Shown here: positions 1-9,282 of the stretch, piece after piece | Numbering within the stretch: position 1 is the stretch's first letter | Layout: the number at the start of each line of letters is the position of its first letter | Assembly (NCBI GenBank): GCA_001839685.1 | Contig: MLAK01000599.1 | Coordinates: 1-64,000 of the forward strand | Length of the DNA: 64,000 bases | From: Tritrichomonas foetus | Taxonomy: Eukaryota; Parabasalia; Tritrichomonadida; Tritrichomonadidae | Direction: 5' to 3' | The notes under the pieces: model-generated | The model's database searches: none | What the model was told of the DNA's origin: nothing | Seen by the model: only the letters and a program-made list of their open reading frames with translations | Program-made: the position numbers and the translations under genes

Positions 1-353
1 ATTTCACTTCTAATGTGGGTAGTGACATCACGCCTCCGGACACCCTATAATAATTTCTTTTCCAACTTCTAAGTATCAATTTTTATAACTTCTCAAATTA
101 AAGAATATTTGGAGTTACTGCAATATAATGACAACCAAAAACCGAGACCAACAGAAAATATCCAGTCAAAATAAATGTTAATTTGCTTTCAAACGCAAAT
201 CAGAAATGTGAGAAAGTTGAGAAAGATAGTTTATTCAGAAAATCTAGTGATCCTTATTGAACAATTATTTACGCAAATCATTCCTGTTTCAGGAAAAATT
301 CATAAATAAGGGAAGAACACATTCCGAGATATATTTTTGAAAAATCGACAAAT
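1..353. other. Intergenic, left edge
   Basis: AT-rich sequence downstream of the leftward dephospho-CoA kinase gene. No convincing reading frame, RNA gene or repeat is visible. It must hold the 3' end of that gene's transcript. Confidence 0.6.
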
Positions 354-1046
354 TTACTTTTGAAACAAAGAAAAAAGCAAAACAACAATCGATGCTAAAA
401 AGAACAAAATAAAAAGAGGGTCTGGATACCTTGTAATGATTTGCTGTTTTGAACCAACAAACTTAACAAATTCGTCGACTTGTTTCTGCATATCCTCGAT
501 GGTTCCTCCATTGTGGACAACGAATGTTGATTGCTCTTCTTTCTTTTCGATTGGAATTTGTGAAGAAACTCGGCTTTCGGCTGCTTCAAGAGTCAAATCG
601 TTTCTTTTCATAAGCCTCTCAATTTGAACTTCTTTTTTGACCGATACAGTTAAAACTTCATCGAAATATTCCTTTTTCATATGAATTTCGAAAAATAATG
701 GAATATCGAGAACAACAATCCGCTCCCTCATAAACCAGTGTTTCATTGACTCAAAAAAGATAGTTCGTAAAACGAGTGGGTGAACGATATGATTCAGAAT
801 TCTCCGTTTCGAAAAATCATTGAAAACTAAATTTCCGAGTTCTTTGCGATTAATTGTTTTATCTGGATTTAAATACTTTTCGCCGAAAACTTGTACGATC
901 TTGTTGTAAGCTTTCCCGCCGGGTTGTTGGAGCTGATAAGTAATTTTGTCAGAATCGATGACTGTAATTCCATATTTTTGGTTCATATAATCGCCAACGG
1001 TTGACTTACCGCAAGCTATTCCGCCTGTCAATATAACTAATTTCAT
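354..1046 (-). CDS. Dephospho-CoA kinase, C-terminally membrane-anchored
   Basis: Predicted to phosphorylate the 3'-hydroxyl of dephospho-CoA with ATP, the last step of coenzyme A synthesis. The 230-residue protein opens with a textbook P-loop, GGIACGKST (residues 8-16), followed by the IDSD segment (30-33) and the family's conserved VHPLV and DIPLFFE blocks. Length is close to the single-domain CoaE/DCAKD family. After the kinase core there is a hydrophobic segment at about residues 211-227, ending in a short polar tail. This suggests tail-anchoring to a membrane, as in eukaryotic DCAKD-type proteins, and not a bifunctional CoA synthase. The start is the first ATG of the frame. It is divergent from the next gene, with a 1.5-kb spacer. 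The function is secure; the membrane location is inferred. Confidence 0.9.
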   Translation of the reverse strand: MKLVILTGGIACGKSTVGDYMNQKYGITVIDSDKITYQLQQPGGKAYNKIVQVFGEKYLNPDKTINRKELGNLVFNDFSKRRILNHIVHPLVLRTIFFESMKHWFMRERIVVLDIPLFFEIHMKKEYFDEVLTVSVKKEVQIERLMKRNDLTLEAAESRVSSQIPIEKKEEQSTFVVHNGGTIEDMQKQVDEFVKFVGSKQQIITRYPDPLFILFFLASIVVLLFSLFQK

Positions 1047-2528
1047 AATTTGGTTTTAAGCGACGATTTGGAGAGATGGCTTTAACGATGAGAAGTTAAA
1101 TACGTATCGTTCTTTCGATAATGGGAAGTATTGAATAATTCAATACTTTTTTAAACATATCATTTTCAAAATGTTTTCTTCACTATGAAAATTAACACAA
1201 TTTTTTATCACTTTTTAAATTCAATTTTTATGAATAGACAAAATTAATTTACTTTAATTTACTGTTTCTTCCTTCATATTTTTTTGAGAAAAATATGGTA
1301 AAATAGATTGACACAAGTGAAATGCAGATAATATCAAAATATATTAGAAATTTATAGACAATAATATTGTTTGATAAAATTCTCGAAAATCTTTCTATTT
1401 CTTTCCTTTTACTGCTTATTTTATAGTTTTGATCTAGCATTGCTATTAAAATTGTCTGAAACTAAAATCGACAGAAAAATATCGTGAAATCATTATATCT
1501 CGCGAAATATTTTGAAAATCAACTTTCACATTTCAAAAATACTCTTGTCATTACTTTTAATACGATATATTATCTAAATTATAAAATATGTGAAATCACT
1601 GTATGCCAAAATGTGCACTCCGAAAAAATTACAAGCATCAAATGCTGTAGACATTTTAAAATAATATAAATTATCCCATATTTGTTTATCAGTTTTCAAA
1701 TTTGTACCTTTATTTTCAATAAAGTTCCCTTATCCTATTTCATCAAATATCATTTCAACTGACAACGAAGAATTAATTATAAAAGACATAGAAAGTTTTA
1801 TTTTGTTTTATTTAAAAAAATATACAGATACCTTACTGTATTTCACATGTTTTTACACTTTTGCTTTTCTTGTGATTTACAGTATGTGCATTATAAATCA
1901 ACAAACATTTAAATGGCAATTAGCAGCAATCCATGTGTAATTAAGTTTTAATCATTTAACGTTTGCCTTTTTCAAATTTAATCAAGACACTGATGTGGAT
2001 TGATTTCATCAAAGAATCGTTGGTATGTTTTATGAAATATTCTATTCATAGAATTCATGGAAATAATAATTTAAGATATCATTTATTAGACATTTTATCA
2101 ATTATTTACTAATTGATCTCCTTCATTAAACTATTGAAATTTTTGGTGTGAGTAAGATGGATAATCTTTTTTAATGAATAAATGAATTTTATTGGAAAAA
2201 ATTGATTATGATGCATATAAGAAAAATGGCTTGATTCATGGTCATGAAATAGCATATATGCAATTATCAACAATAGAATATATTTTGAAAAATCTATTTT
2301 GATAAATATTTTTAGAAATTAGTCTTCAAAATATTTCTAATTAATATTAAAATATGTATATGATTTTCTAACCTATTTTCATATGTAATATCGACTGTCA
2401 CCAAAAAAATATTTATTTTGACACTTTCTCATAATATTCATATCACCAACAATTCAAAAGCAATTTTTTAATATTTGAGGGGAAAAAAATTCAGAGGCAA
2501 TTCAAATCATCTAGGTTTTTGTGAAAAC
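1047..2528. other. Long AT-rich intergenic region
   Basis: Nearly 1.5 kb between two divergent genes. Only short frames without family resemblance occur (for example 1249-1440 minus and 1484-1669 plus, about 60 residues each), which I do not accept as genes. It should contain both promoters. No tandem repeat or RNA gene was recognised. Confidence 0.55.
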
Positions 2529-3878
2529 ATGATTTTGGGTAAAAAAATTTTTTTTATTGTTTTATTTTCTACAATGTTTTGGGCTTTGTTGTTTTCTTTA
2601 GCATTTTCTACAATCAATAAAAAAGGTGTTGGAGTTTGCCTTAATAAAATAACTTATGGAGGCAAGGGATACTGTGATTATTTACCCAATTCTGAAGTGA
2701 CATCAATATATCAAAAAATGTTTCCTTATTACAATATTTCCACTGAAACAAGAAGTTTTTTCCCTGATGAAGGAAGTCAAGTCTGGGATTGGATTGACGA
2801 AGATATTGAGTTCATGTATGTGATGAGTTATTTCAGTGATAATAATACATTAGATTTTACGACATTAAAATGCAAGAATCTTAAATTTGTTTATTTGTAC
2901 TCAATGTATACTCTTGACATAAAAGTTGATGATAAAACATATGAGAAAGTTGAAAATATTACATTTAAAGGAACAACATTAAATGTCCAAGGAAGCGATT
3001 TGAAGATTCGTCAGTTGACATTTGATGGTAAGCTTTCCAGTGGCTCAAAGATATTGAAACCTGATAAATTAGAAACCCACGTGGAATATTTATATCAATT
3101 AGAAACTTCAATGCCATTCAATGATTTACAGTTAAATCTGAATCCTACTAACGCATATTATACAAACGAAAAAACAAATGAAATCATAGTGAAAGAAAAT
3201 GGATGGGAAATTCAAATGGAAGCAATAAAAAGTGGTGTTGCCAATAATACATATATCATTAATGATAGTGTTGCAACTGGGGAATTAACAATAATTCCAA
3301 CAAACTTGAATATATATTTAACTTTAGAAAAAGTGATGAAAGTAATTAAGAGTTTTATTATTATGCATTGGGAAAAGCTTTCTACTTCATCCAAATTATT
3401 GGATATTACAACATCTCATATCGTGTTTCAAGGTCCTTGGGATCAACTTGTAGGCAATGATCAAAATAACAAAATCAAATTTGTGACAAATGATCCTAAT
3501 GATTTAATCATTGAAAATTCACCAAAAAGTATAACAATTGAAAAGATTCAATATACAGATGAATATGGGAAAATAGTAGATAATGAAGATGGTGGTGATA
3601 GTGGCGATGGTGGTAGTGGTGATAAAAGTGACAATAGTGATAATGATAAACAATCATCAAATATTGAAGATATAAGTCAAAATCAACAAAAAACAGATTC
3701 GAAAACGAATTCAAATGATAGTTCAACTAATGAAAAAGAACCAACACAAGGTCTTAGTAATGGTGCTATTGCAGGCATTGTTATTGGTTGTTTAGCCTTT
3801 GTTGCAATCATTGTTGCTGTTGTTGTTTTCGTTGTTCTGAAGAAGAAGAAAAAGAGCAAAGTTGAGACATCAAGCTAA
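2529..3878 (+). CDS. Putative type I surface membrane protein
   Basis: I do not recognise the family. The protein is about 449 residues. It begins with a strongly hydrophobic stretch (roughly residues 8-26) that can act as a signal peptide or anchor. An extracellular-type region of about 340 residues follows, then a low-complexity linker rich in Asp, Gly, Ser, Asn and Lys. A second membrane span starts after a SNGAIAGIVIG motif, and a short basic tail (KKKKKSK) ends the protein. That order is typical of a type I plasma-membrane protein with a stop-transfer signal. The frame is open from 2475, but only through a TTG codon, so the ATG at 2529, which places the signal peptide at the N-terminus, is chosen. 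The stop codon overlaps TAATAAA. It may belong to a lineage-specific trichomonad surface family. Confidence 0.7.
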   Translation: MILGKKIFFIVLFSTMFWALLFSLAFSTINKKGVGVCLNKITYGGKGYCDYLPNSEVTSIYQKMFPYYNISTETRSFFPDEGSQVWDWIDEDIEFMYVMSYFSDNNTLDFTTLKCKNLKFVYLYSMYTLDIKVDDKTYEKVENITFKGTTLNVQGSDLKIRQLTFDGKLSSGSKILKPDKLETHVEYLYQLETSMPFNDLQLNLNPTNAYYTNEKTNEIIVKENGWEIQMEAIKSGVANNTYIINDSVATGELTIIPTNLNIYLTLEKVMKVIKSFIIMHWEKLSTSSKLLDITTSHIVFQGPWDQLVGNDQNNKIKFVTNDPNDLIIENSPKSITIEKIQYTDEYGKIVDNEDGGDSGDGGSGDKSDNSDNDKQSSNIEDISQNQQKTDSKTNSNDSSTNEKEPTQGLSNGAIAGIVIGCLAFVAIIVAVVVFVVLKKKKKSKVETSS

Positions 3879-4065
3879 TAAAAGAATGACATTTTTTTAA
3901 TTCATTTAGAAATAGAATTTTCATATTTATTTCTTCCTTTCCTTTCATTTTTTTCGTATCTTTAGTAACTCTTCTTTGAGCTTAAGAAAAATTGATTTTT
4001 CATTTTTTAGAGTGATAAAAATTAAAAACATACACTTTATTATCTCATGTAAAAACAAATAATTA

Positions 4066-4992
4066 CTAAGTCACAGTGAAATGTTTTGTTTTTTCATTGT
4101 AGTGACTGAGCATTTCATCGAAAATTCTCTTTTCTGATTCGCCAAGCCCTTCCACGAGTGACTGAGCCAGCTTTAAATTTTTTGGCAGTAATTTCAGTGC
4201 CATTGTTAGAGAATCACCTGTTAGACAATTTTTCATATCAGATGCCTCTTTTTTGTGATCGCTCTCGTCATTATCATTGCTGTAAAGGGAAAAGAAATAA
4301 GCCAAGTTGTTGCCATTTAAAACTTCAGCTTTTCCAGCGAGAATCGGAAGAATTTCATTTGGAAAGAGCGGTGCTATACAATTGAGAATAGAATCTGCCA
4401 CTTCACCAGGGTGAGCTAAACAATATTCGGCTATCAGTCTGACATTATTTGCAATAGAAATTTCAGACGAAGATGGTGAATTCTTGGACGGCCATTCGAA
4501 GATTAAAACTTCGGAGAGGAAAGAGAAAGGACGCTCAGAATATTCAATATCAAGAATTTCTGACTTGTCAAAGAAATCTTGATCAAATTGCTTGAAAATG
4601 AAATTCCATACAGAATTATTTTTCTCTATCGATCTGAAAAAGAGATCAGGCTGTTCACGAATTAATTTGAGGAGCGCATTGAAAAGCCACCCTTTATTTG
4701 AAAAGAAAGGCGAAAGAAGAGATAATTGCGGAATAAAAATTGGGAACTCAAAAGCTGCTCGTAAAACCCTGTTCATAACTTTTTGCGGTAAAATGAATCC
4801 CAATTCTGCCCAAGATCTCGCAAAATTTATCGCATTTTGAAGAGTCGATTTGTCGGAATTTTCTGATACTTCGAGAATTGAAAGAATAAATTGGCTAGTA
4901 TATTCTGGACATGTTCCTGGCTCTTCTGGGAATGTTTCTAAAGCACGATTAAAACACAATTGATCGAATATTTTAAATCGTTTCTCATTCAT
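4066..4992 (-). CDS. Unknown predicted helical protein
   Basis: A 308-residue protein I cannot assign. It is predicted mostly helical, with repeated amphipathic segments suggestive of a HEAT/ARM-like or other helical scaffold. It has no signal peptide, membrane span or catalytic motif that I can see. It starts at an ATG and is divergent from the helicase gene, with only 176 bases between the start codons, so the two probably share a promoter region. The codon pattern and length support a real gene. The function is unknown, and co-regulation with ribosome biogenesis is only a guess from position. Confidence 0.65.
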   Translation of the reverse strand: MNEKRFKIFDQLCFNRALETFPEEPGTCPEYTSQFILSILEVSENSDKSTLQNAINFARSWAELGFILPQKVMNRVLRAAFEFPIFIPQLSLLSPFFSNKGWLFNALLKLIREQPDLFFRSIEKNNSVWNFIFKQFDQDFFDKSEILDIEYSERPFSFLSEVLIFEWPSKNSPSSSEISIANNVRLIAEYCLAHPGEVADSILNCIAPLFPNEILPILAGKAEVLNGNNLAYFFSLYSNDNDESDHKKEASDMKNCLTGDSLTMALKLLPKNLKLAQSLVEGLGESEKRIFDEMLSHYNEKTKHFTVT

Positions 4993-5168
4993 GATTTTTT
5001 GGAATTCTCTTTGGAATCAGACATGTTATATGAAAACTAACGATGAAAATGAATTCAAAAAAAATCTCTGGTCGTGTAATTCTAAGGTCAAATGATAGAT
5101 TTTTTTTGAGAGGAATTCTATTCATATGTTCCAGTTTTTCTGAAGTCTTCTAGATTTTTAAATTCTCG

Positions 5169-6512
5169 ATGTCGATTTCGCTTAATCCTAAAACCTTTGA
5201 CGAATTACCAATCAGCAAAGGCCTCAAAAAGGCCCTCCATAATTCAAAATTCACTCATTTGAAACCAATTCAATCGCAAACAATCCCACATTTATTGGCA
5301 GGCCGAAACGTTCTCGGAGCCTCTCCAACAGGTAGTGGTAAAACTCTTGCGTTTCTTGTCCCAGTGATCGAACTTTTAACGTATTCCAGAACACGACCAA
5401 ATTATGGAACAATCGCTATCGTCTTATCTCCATCACGCGAACTTGCTCTCCAGACTTTCAGTGTTGCAAATACCCTTATGAAGGAACTTTCGCCAACAGT
5501 TATGGCTATCGTCGGTGGCCAAAAAGGATTCAAAGATGAAGCCTATGCACTTCGCACAAAAGGCGTCAATTTGTTAATCGCTACACCAGGAAGACTTAGA
5601 CAGCACTTGGAAGGCGGCTATGTAAAATTAGACCATTTTCAATTTTTGGTCATCGATGAAGCAGATCGAATGCTTGAAGTAGGTTTCGCTAATGACTTAT
5701 ATTCAATTTTTGAATACATTAAAAGCCCGCCACAAACTGCCCTCTTTTCTGCCACTCTCACCAAAGATGTCGAAGGACTCATGAAAATTAATATTTCCAA
5801 AACACCAATTTTTTGCTGTCCGTCAGATTCTTCGAATGTTGAAACACTTCAACATTGCTATTCTATTGTTCCTTTAATCGATCGAGTCTCAATTCTCGCC
5901 AGAATTTTAACTCATCTTAAGAGCAAAAGAATTGTATGCTTTATTTCGAACCGAAAAGAGGCTGAATTTCTTACACGCATAATGAATGCTATTGACATAT
6001 CTTGTGATTGTTTACATGGTGAATTAAATCAGGCAGAAAGAAATTTAGCTTTCGTAAAATTCAACAGAAATGAAACACACGTTTTATTTGCCACAAATGT
6101 TGCTTCACGTGGGCTTGATTTTCCAGATGTGGATTGGTCAATTTCTGTTGGTCCACCTGATCGTGTGAAGGACTATGTTCACAGGGCAGGCAGAACCGCT
6201 AGAAATGAAAAATTTGGTCAATCTTTGATTCTTCTTGCTCCAAATGAAGAAATTTTTGTGAAACATGTCAGAAATAATGGAATAAAAATAAAGAAAATTG
6301 AATTGACGCTTTCTGGATTGGAAGAAATCAATCAAAGAATAGAAAACGCAATGAACAGCAGTAGACAGTTTACTCAACTTGCCCTTGAAGCGGCCCTTGG
6401 ATTCGAAAGCTCGTATCAGGCGAGACCGGCTGAAGAAGGAATCAGCTTTGATGAAGTTGATATGAATGATGTAAGAATTTCTTTCGGGTTAGAACCTGAA
6501 GGACACATATAA
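5169..6512 (+). CDS. DEAD-box RNA helicase, HAS1/DDX18 type
   Basis: ATP-dependent RNA helicase. Motifs in order: a Q-motif region (Phe10 to Gln35), Walker A ASPTGSGKT (51-59), SPSRELA (motif Ia), TPGR, DEAD (163-166), SAT (194-196), then in the second RecA domain SRGLDFPDVDW and HRAGRTAR. The C-terminal region, with a QLALEAALGFESSYQ-like helix followed by DEVDMNDVRISFGL, resembles the HAS1/DDX18 family tail. Those proteins act in the nucleolus in 60S and U14 snoRNP steps of ribosome assembly. At 447 residues it lacks the long N-terminal extension of yeast and human members. Helicase identity is firm; the HAS1 subfamily is likely but rests on remembered similarity. The stop codon reads into TAATAAA. 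Confidence 0.88.
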   Translation: MSISLNPKTFDELPISKGLKKALHNSKFTHLKPIQSQTIPHLLAGRNVLGASPTGSGKTLAFLVPVIELLTYSRTRPNYGTIAIVLSPSRELALQTFSVANTLMKELSPTVMAIVGGQKGFKDEAYALRTKGVNLLIATPGRLRQHLEGGYVKLDHFQFLVIDEADRMLEVGFANDLYSIFEYIKSPPQTALFSATLTKDVEGLMKINISKTPIFCCPSDSSNVETLQHCYSIVPLIDRVSILARILTHLKSKRIVCFISNRKEAEFLTRIMNAIDISCDCLHGELNQAERNLAFVKFNRNETHVLFATNVASRGLDFPDVDWSISVGPPDRVKDYVHRAGRTARNEKFGQSLILLAPNEEIFVKHVRNNGIKIKKIELTLSGLEEINQRIENAMNSSRQFTQLALEAALGFESSYQARPAEEGISFDEVDMNDVRISFGLEPEGHI

Positions 6513-6826
6513 TAAATATTGTAGATTTTTATTTAATTTGATGAATCTTTTGAGATCAATACTTAAGTAGTGATATTAATTCAATAAACTGAGTGACATG
6601 TTTTTGTTTGCCCACATTCTTTCAATAAACTGAGTCAATTTTCATCGTAAATATTGGTGTCCAATTCAATTTTGTCCTTGATATTATGAAGGTATAAAAT
6701 GATCAAGTTCATGACTAATTATGAAGTTAATTGGCCACTGAATCATTTTTTGTCTAGTTTATTTCACATTCAAAAACTCGATAAACGATTAATAATCATA
6801 CAAAAAGTCATGAGCTTGATCAAGGA
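6513..6826. other. Intergenic with short direct repeat
   Basis: Spacer between two genes on the plus strand. It holds an exact 15-base direct repeat, TTCAATAAACTGAGT, at 6580-6594 and 6621-6635. Nothing else was recognised. Confidence 0.55.
6580..6635. repeat. 15-bp exact direct repeat pair
   Basis: TTCAATAAACTGAGT occurs at 6580-6594 and again at 6621-6635, with 26 bases between copies, in the 3' flank of the helicase gene. It could be a small duplication or a paired regulatory or processing site. Confidence 0.7.
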
Positions 6827-7537
6827 ATGGATTTTCAAGAATTATTTGATCAGGGGCCAGAGGAAGAGGAGCCGGAACCAGAGTATCCAGTTGTCACCTG
6901 GGAAGGAATATCAGTCCGTTTATTAAATAGGCATCATTCGCTTTGGGGTGATAAACTCGCAGAGGCTGGTAAAATCACAGCATCAATAATTCTCCATGAA
7001 AAATATGGTGTTAGAGTTGAAGGGAAAACCATTTGTGAACTTGGTGCTGGAGCTGGTCTTCCATCAATTTGTTGTTGTATGAAAAATGCAAAAAATGTTG
7101 TTACTACTGACTATCCTGATGATTATCTTGTAGACAACATTAAATACAATTTAAAAGACTATAATAATGCACATGTGATAGGATTTATGTGGGGAAAAGA
7201 TCCAACGCCACTTCTCCAATTAAATAATAACGAAAAATTTGATATTTTAATATTATCAGACGTTATTTTTAATCATACCGTACACCGTCAGCTCTTACAG
7301 TCAACAAAAGATCTCCTTAAAGATGATGGCTATGCACTAATTCTCTTCACACATCATCGAACACATCTTGTGAAAGAAGATTTGAACTTTTTTGTTTTGG
7401 CTGAGTCGGAATTTCCATTTGTTTGGGAAGAAAAAGATACAGTGAAGCACCCACCGATGTTTAATGACATTGGAAATATGGAATTGAGAACAGCTGCTCA
7501 TGTTGGCTTGTTAACATTCAAAAAGAATGAAAAATAA
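6827..7537 (+). CDS. EFM7/NNT1-like protein methyltransferase
   Basis: Predicted S-adenosylmethionine-dependent methyltransferase of family 16. The 236-residue protein has the order expected for EFM7 (yeast Nnt1): an acidic N-terminus, the HHSLWGDKLAEAG block, motif I ELGAGAGLPSI, the acidic motif II TTDYPDDYLVDN, and the ILSDVIFNHT segment near the active site. Yeast EFM7 methylates the N-terminal glycine and adjacent lysine of translation elongation factor eEF1A, so a role in modifying the translation machinery is likely. The start is the ATG just before DFQELF, which matches the family's N-terminus. It lies 314 bases after the helicase gene on the same strand. The substrate is inferred from the family, not visible in the sequence. 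Confidence 0.85.
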   Translation: MDFQELFDQGPEEEEPEPEYPVVTWEGISVRLLNRHHSLWGDKLAEAGKITASIILHEKYGVRVEGKTICELGAGAGLPSICCCMKNAKNVVTTDYPDDYLVDNIKYNLKDYNNAHVIGFMWGKDPTPLLQLNNNEKFDILILSDVIFNHTVHRQLLQSTKDLLKDDGYALILFTHHRTHLVKEDLNFFVLAESEFPFVWEEKDTVKHPPMFNDIGNMELRTAAHVGLLTFKKNEK

Positions 7538-8223
7538 TTTTTTTTTCTGTCGAAAATTCATATCGCCGTGTAAATTCGCTGATTTATATTTTTATTGTCA
7601 AATTAGAAAATAGCTAAAAGGAAGATAATTGTTTCTTTAATTTGATTTGATTTTTTCTTTAATTTGATTTGATTGTGTCTTTAATTTGATTCTATTGTGT
7701 CTTTAATTTGATTCGATTGTATCTTTAATTTGATTCGATTCCTTCTTTAATTTGATTCGATTCCTTCTTTAATTTGATTCAATTGTATCTTTAATTTGAT
7801 TTGATTGTATCTTTAATTTGATTTGATTGTGCTTTGAATTCGCCTTTTATTCGCAAAAGATGTCAATATCTGGTGAATTAAATGAGAAATTGCTCATTAT
7901 CATGATATATTCCAGTTTTTACTGATCAAGAATTATATATATTGATGAATTGTTCCAAGAAAATTATGCTAAATGTTAATTCTGATGAAAAATGATTGCT
8001 CTACATTATGCCACTATAAAAAGAACGTTCATTAGAAAACTTTTTTATCAATCTTCAAGTGACAAGATTTTATGGTTGTCAACTTTTTGAATACACCGCG
8101 TTTCACTCAAAAAGGTTATTTTTCAATGGATTTTATATAAATTTCTTGACTTTTTAAATATTTTCTTGTTTTTTTCAAATCAAAAAGTTTTGACATGGTT
8201 TTTGAGTGAAGAATAAATAAAAA
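7538..8223. other. Intergenic containing 22-bp minisatellite
   Basis: A 686-base spacer. Its first third is occupied by the tandem array listed separately. The rest is AT-rich with no gene-like frame and should hold the promoter of the Rab gene. Confidence 0.7.
7631..7828. repeat. 22-bp minisatellite, nine copies
   Basis: Nine head-to-tail 22-base units fill exactly 198 bases. The invariant core is TCTTTAATTTGATT, and variation is confined to the junction (GTAT, GTGT, CCTT, TTTT) and one or two bases near the end (TTGATT, TCGATT, TCAATT, TCTATT). Adjacent units share variants (units 6-7 CCTT, 8-9 GTAT), showing local duplication. Confidence 0.95.
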
Positions 8224-8832
8224 ATGGATTCTGGTGAACAACTCATTAAAGTCCTTCTTATTGGTGAATCAGCTGTCGGAAAAAGCTGCCTTCTTCTCAG
8301 ATTCGCCGAAGATAAATTCAATGATAATTTTTTGACGACAATTGGTATTGATTTCAAAGTGAAACATATTATCATCGATGACGCCAAAATCAAACTCCAA
8401 ATCTGGGACACAGCCGGCCAGGAGAAATTCAGGACCATCACGAAGGCCTATTATCGAGGTGCGCATGGAATTCTTGTTATTTTTGATGTATCAAGTCGCG
8501 ACTCATTTAACCAAGTAAGGAATTGGATGAGATCAATTCAAGAATCAATGACAGAGCCGGTTGAAATCGCTCTAGTCGGAAATAAATGCGATCTTGAAAG
8601 ATTTGTCACACAAGAAGAGGCCCAGAGTCTTGCTGAAGAATACAATGTTCCTTATTTTGAAACATCTGCACTATCTGGATACAACGTCGAATCGACATTC
8701 ATCCAAATTGCAGCACGCGTGAAAAGACAGAGGGATATAAGCGGAAACACTGGAGGAGGAGCTGCATCGCCTCGAAAAGTTGATATAAAGCGAGGAGATG
8801 GCCAGAAGAAGGAGAAAAACGATTGCTGTTGA
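8224..8832 (+). CDS. Rab8/Rab10-type small GTPase
   Basis: Membrane-traffic switch GTPase of 202 residues. All GTP-binding motifs are intact: GESAVGKS (14-21), TTIGIDF effector region (about 38-44), WDTAGQE with the catalytic Gln66, NKCDLE and ETSAL. The switch II follow-on FRTITKAYYRGAHG is characteristic of the Rab1/8/10/13 group. The protein ends in Cys-Cys, the dual geranylgeranylation site that attaches Rabs to membranes. Rab8-type proteins act in post-Golgi secretion and delivery to cilia, which would fit the ciliary genes elsewhere in the window, but the exact subfamily cannot be settled by eye. Confidence 0.93.
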   Translation: MDSGEQLIKVLLIGESAVGKSCLLLRFAEDKFNDNFLTTIGIDFKVKHIIIDDAKIKLQIWDTAGQEKFRTITKAYYRGAHGILVIFDVSSRDSFNQVRNWMRSIQESMTEPVEIALVGNKCDLERFVTQEEAQSLAEEYNVPYFETSALSGYNVESTFIQIAARVKRQRDISGNTGGGAASPRKVDIKRGDGQKKEKNDCC

Positions 8833-9282
8833 TTTTATTTTTATAAATCACTTTTTTTTTCTTTCGTTCTTTTAGATTTATTTATTGTCTTCAATCGCTT
8901 CACAAGTATTTACTTGCTTTATTTCCCAAGTTAATAATAAGATTCATACATCAATGGAAGAAGAAACTCTTTTTTAATTAAAACATTAATTATTATAATT
9001 ATTATATTTACAAGCATTTCATGCTAAAAAGGGAAAAGCTCTTCGTGACTATGTATAATCATAATAAATAATGTCAATAAAAAAACATATTTTTTTTTTC
9101 CTTTTTCGTTGTTGTTGTTGTTGAAACAAATTTAGATGACAAAAAAATTTTCTTTGGTAGTTTAATGCCAAAAGTAATGAGAAAGGAAAAAGAAATTATA
9201 ATTAAAATTATTATATTTACAAACAAGCATTTCATTCTAATTCTGATCGTCAGATTCAGAACAAGTTTTAGCATGGGAAATA
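8833..9282. other. Convergent intergenic region
   Basis: The 3' flanks of the Rab gene and the leftward coiled-coil gene meet here. It contains runs of T, a short GTT run near 9107-9123, and AATAAT/AATAAA stretches suited to polyadenylation on both strands. No gene seen. Confidence 0.6.

Noticed and set aside
2475..2528. Extension of the surface protein upstream to 2475
   Set aside because: Relies on a TTG start and would push the signal peptide away from the N-terminus; the ATG at 2529 is better.
7631..7828. CRISPR-like array
   Set aside because: Units are contiguous without unique spacers, and the genome is eukaryotic; this is a minisatellite.
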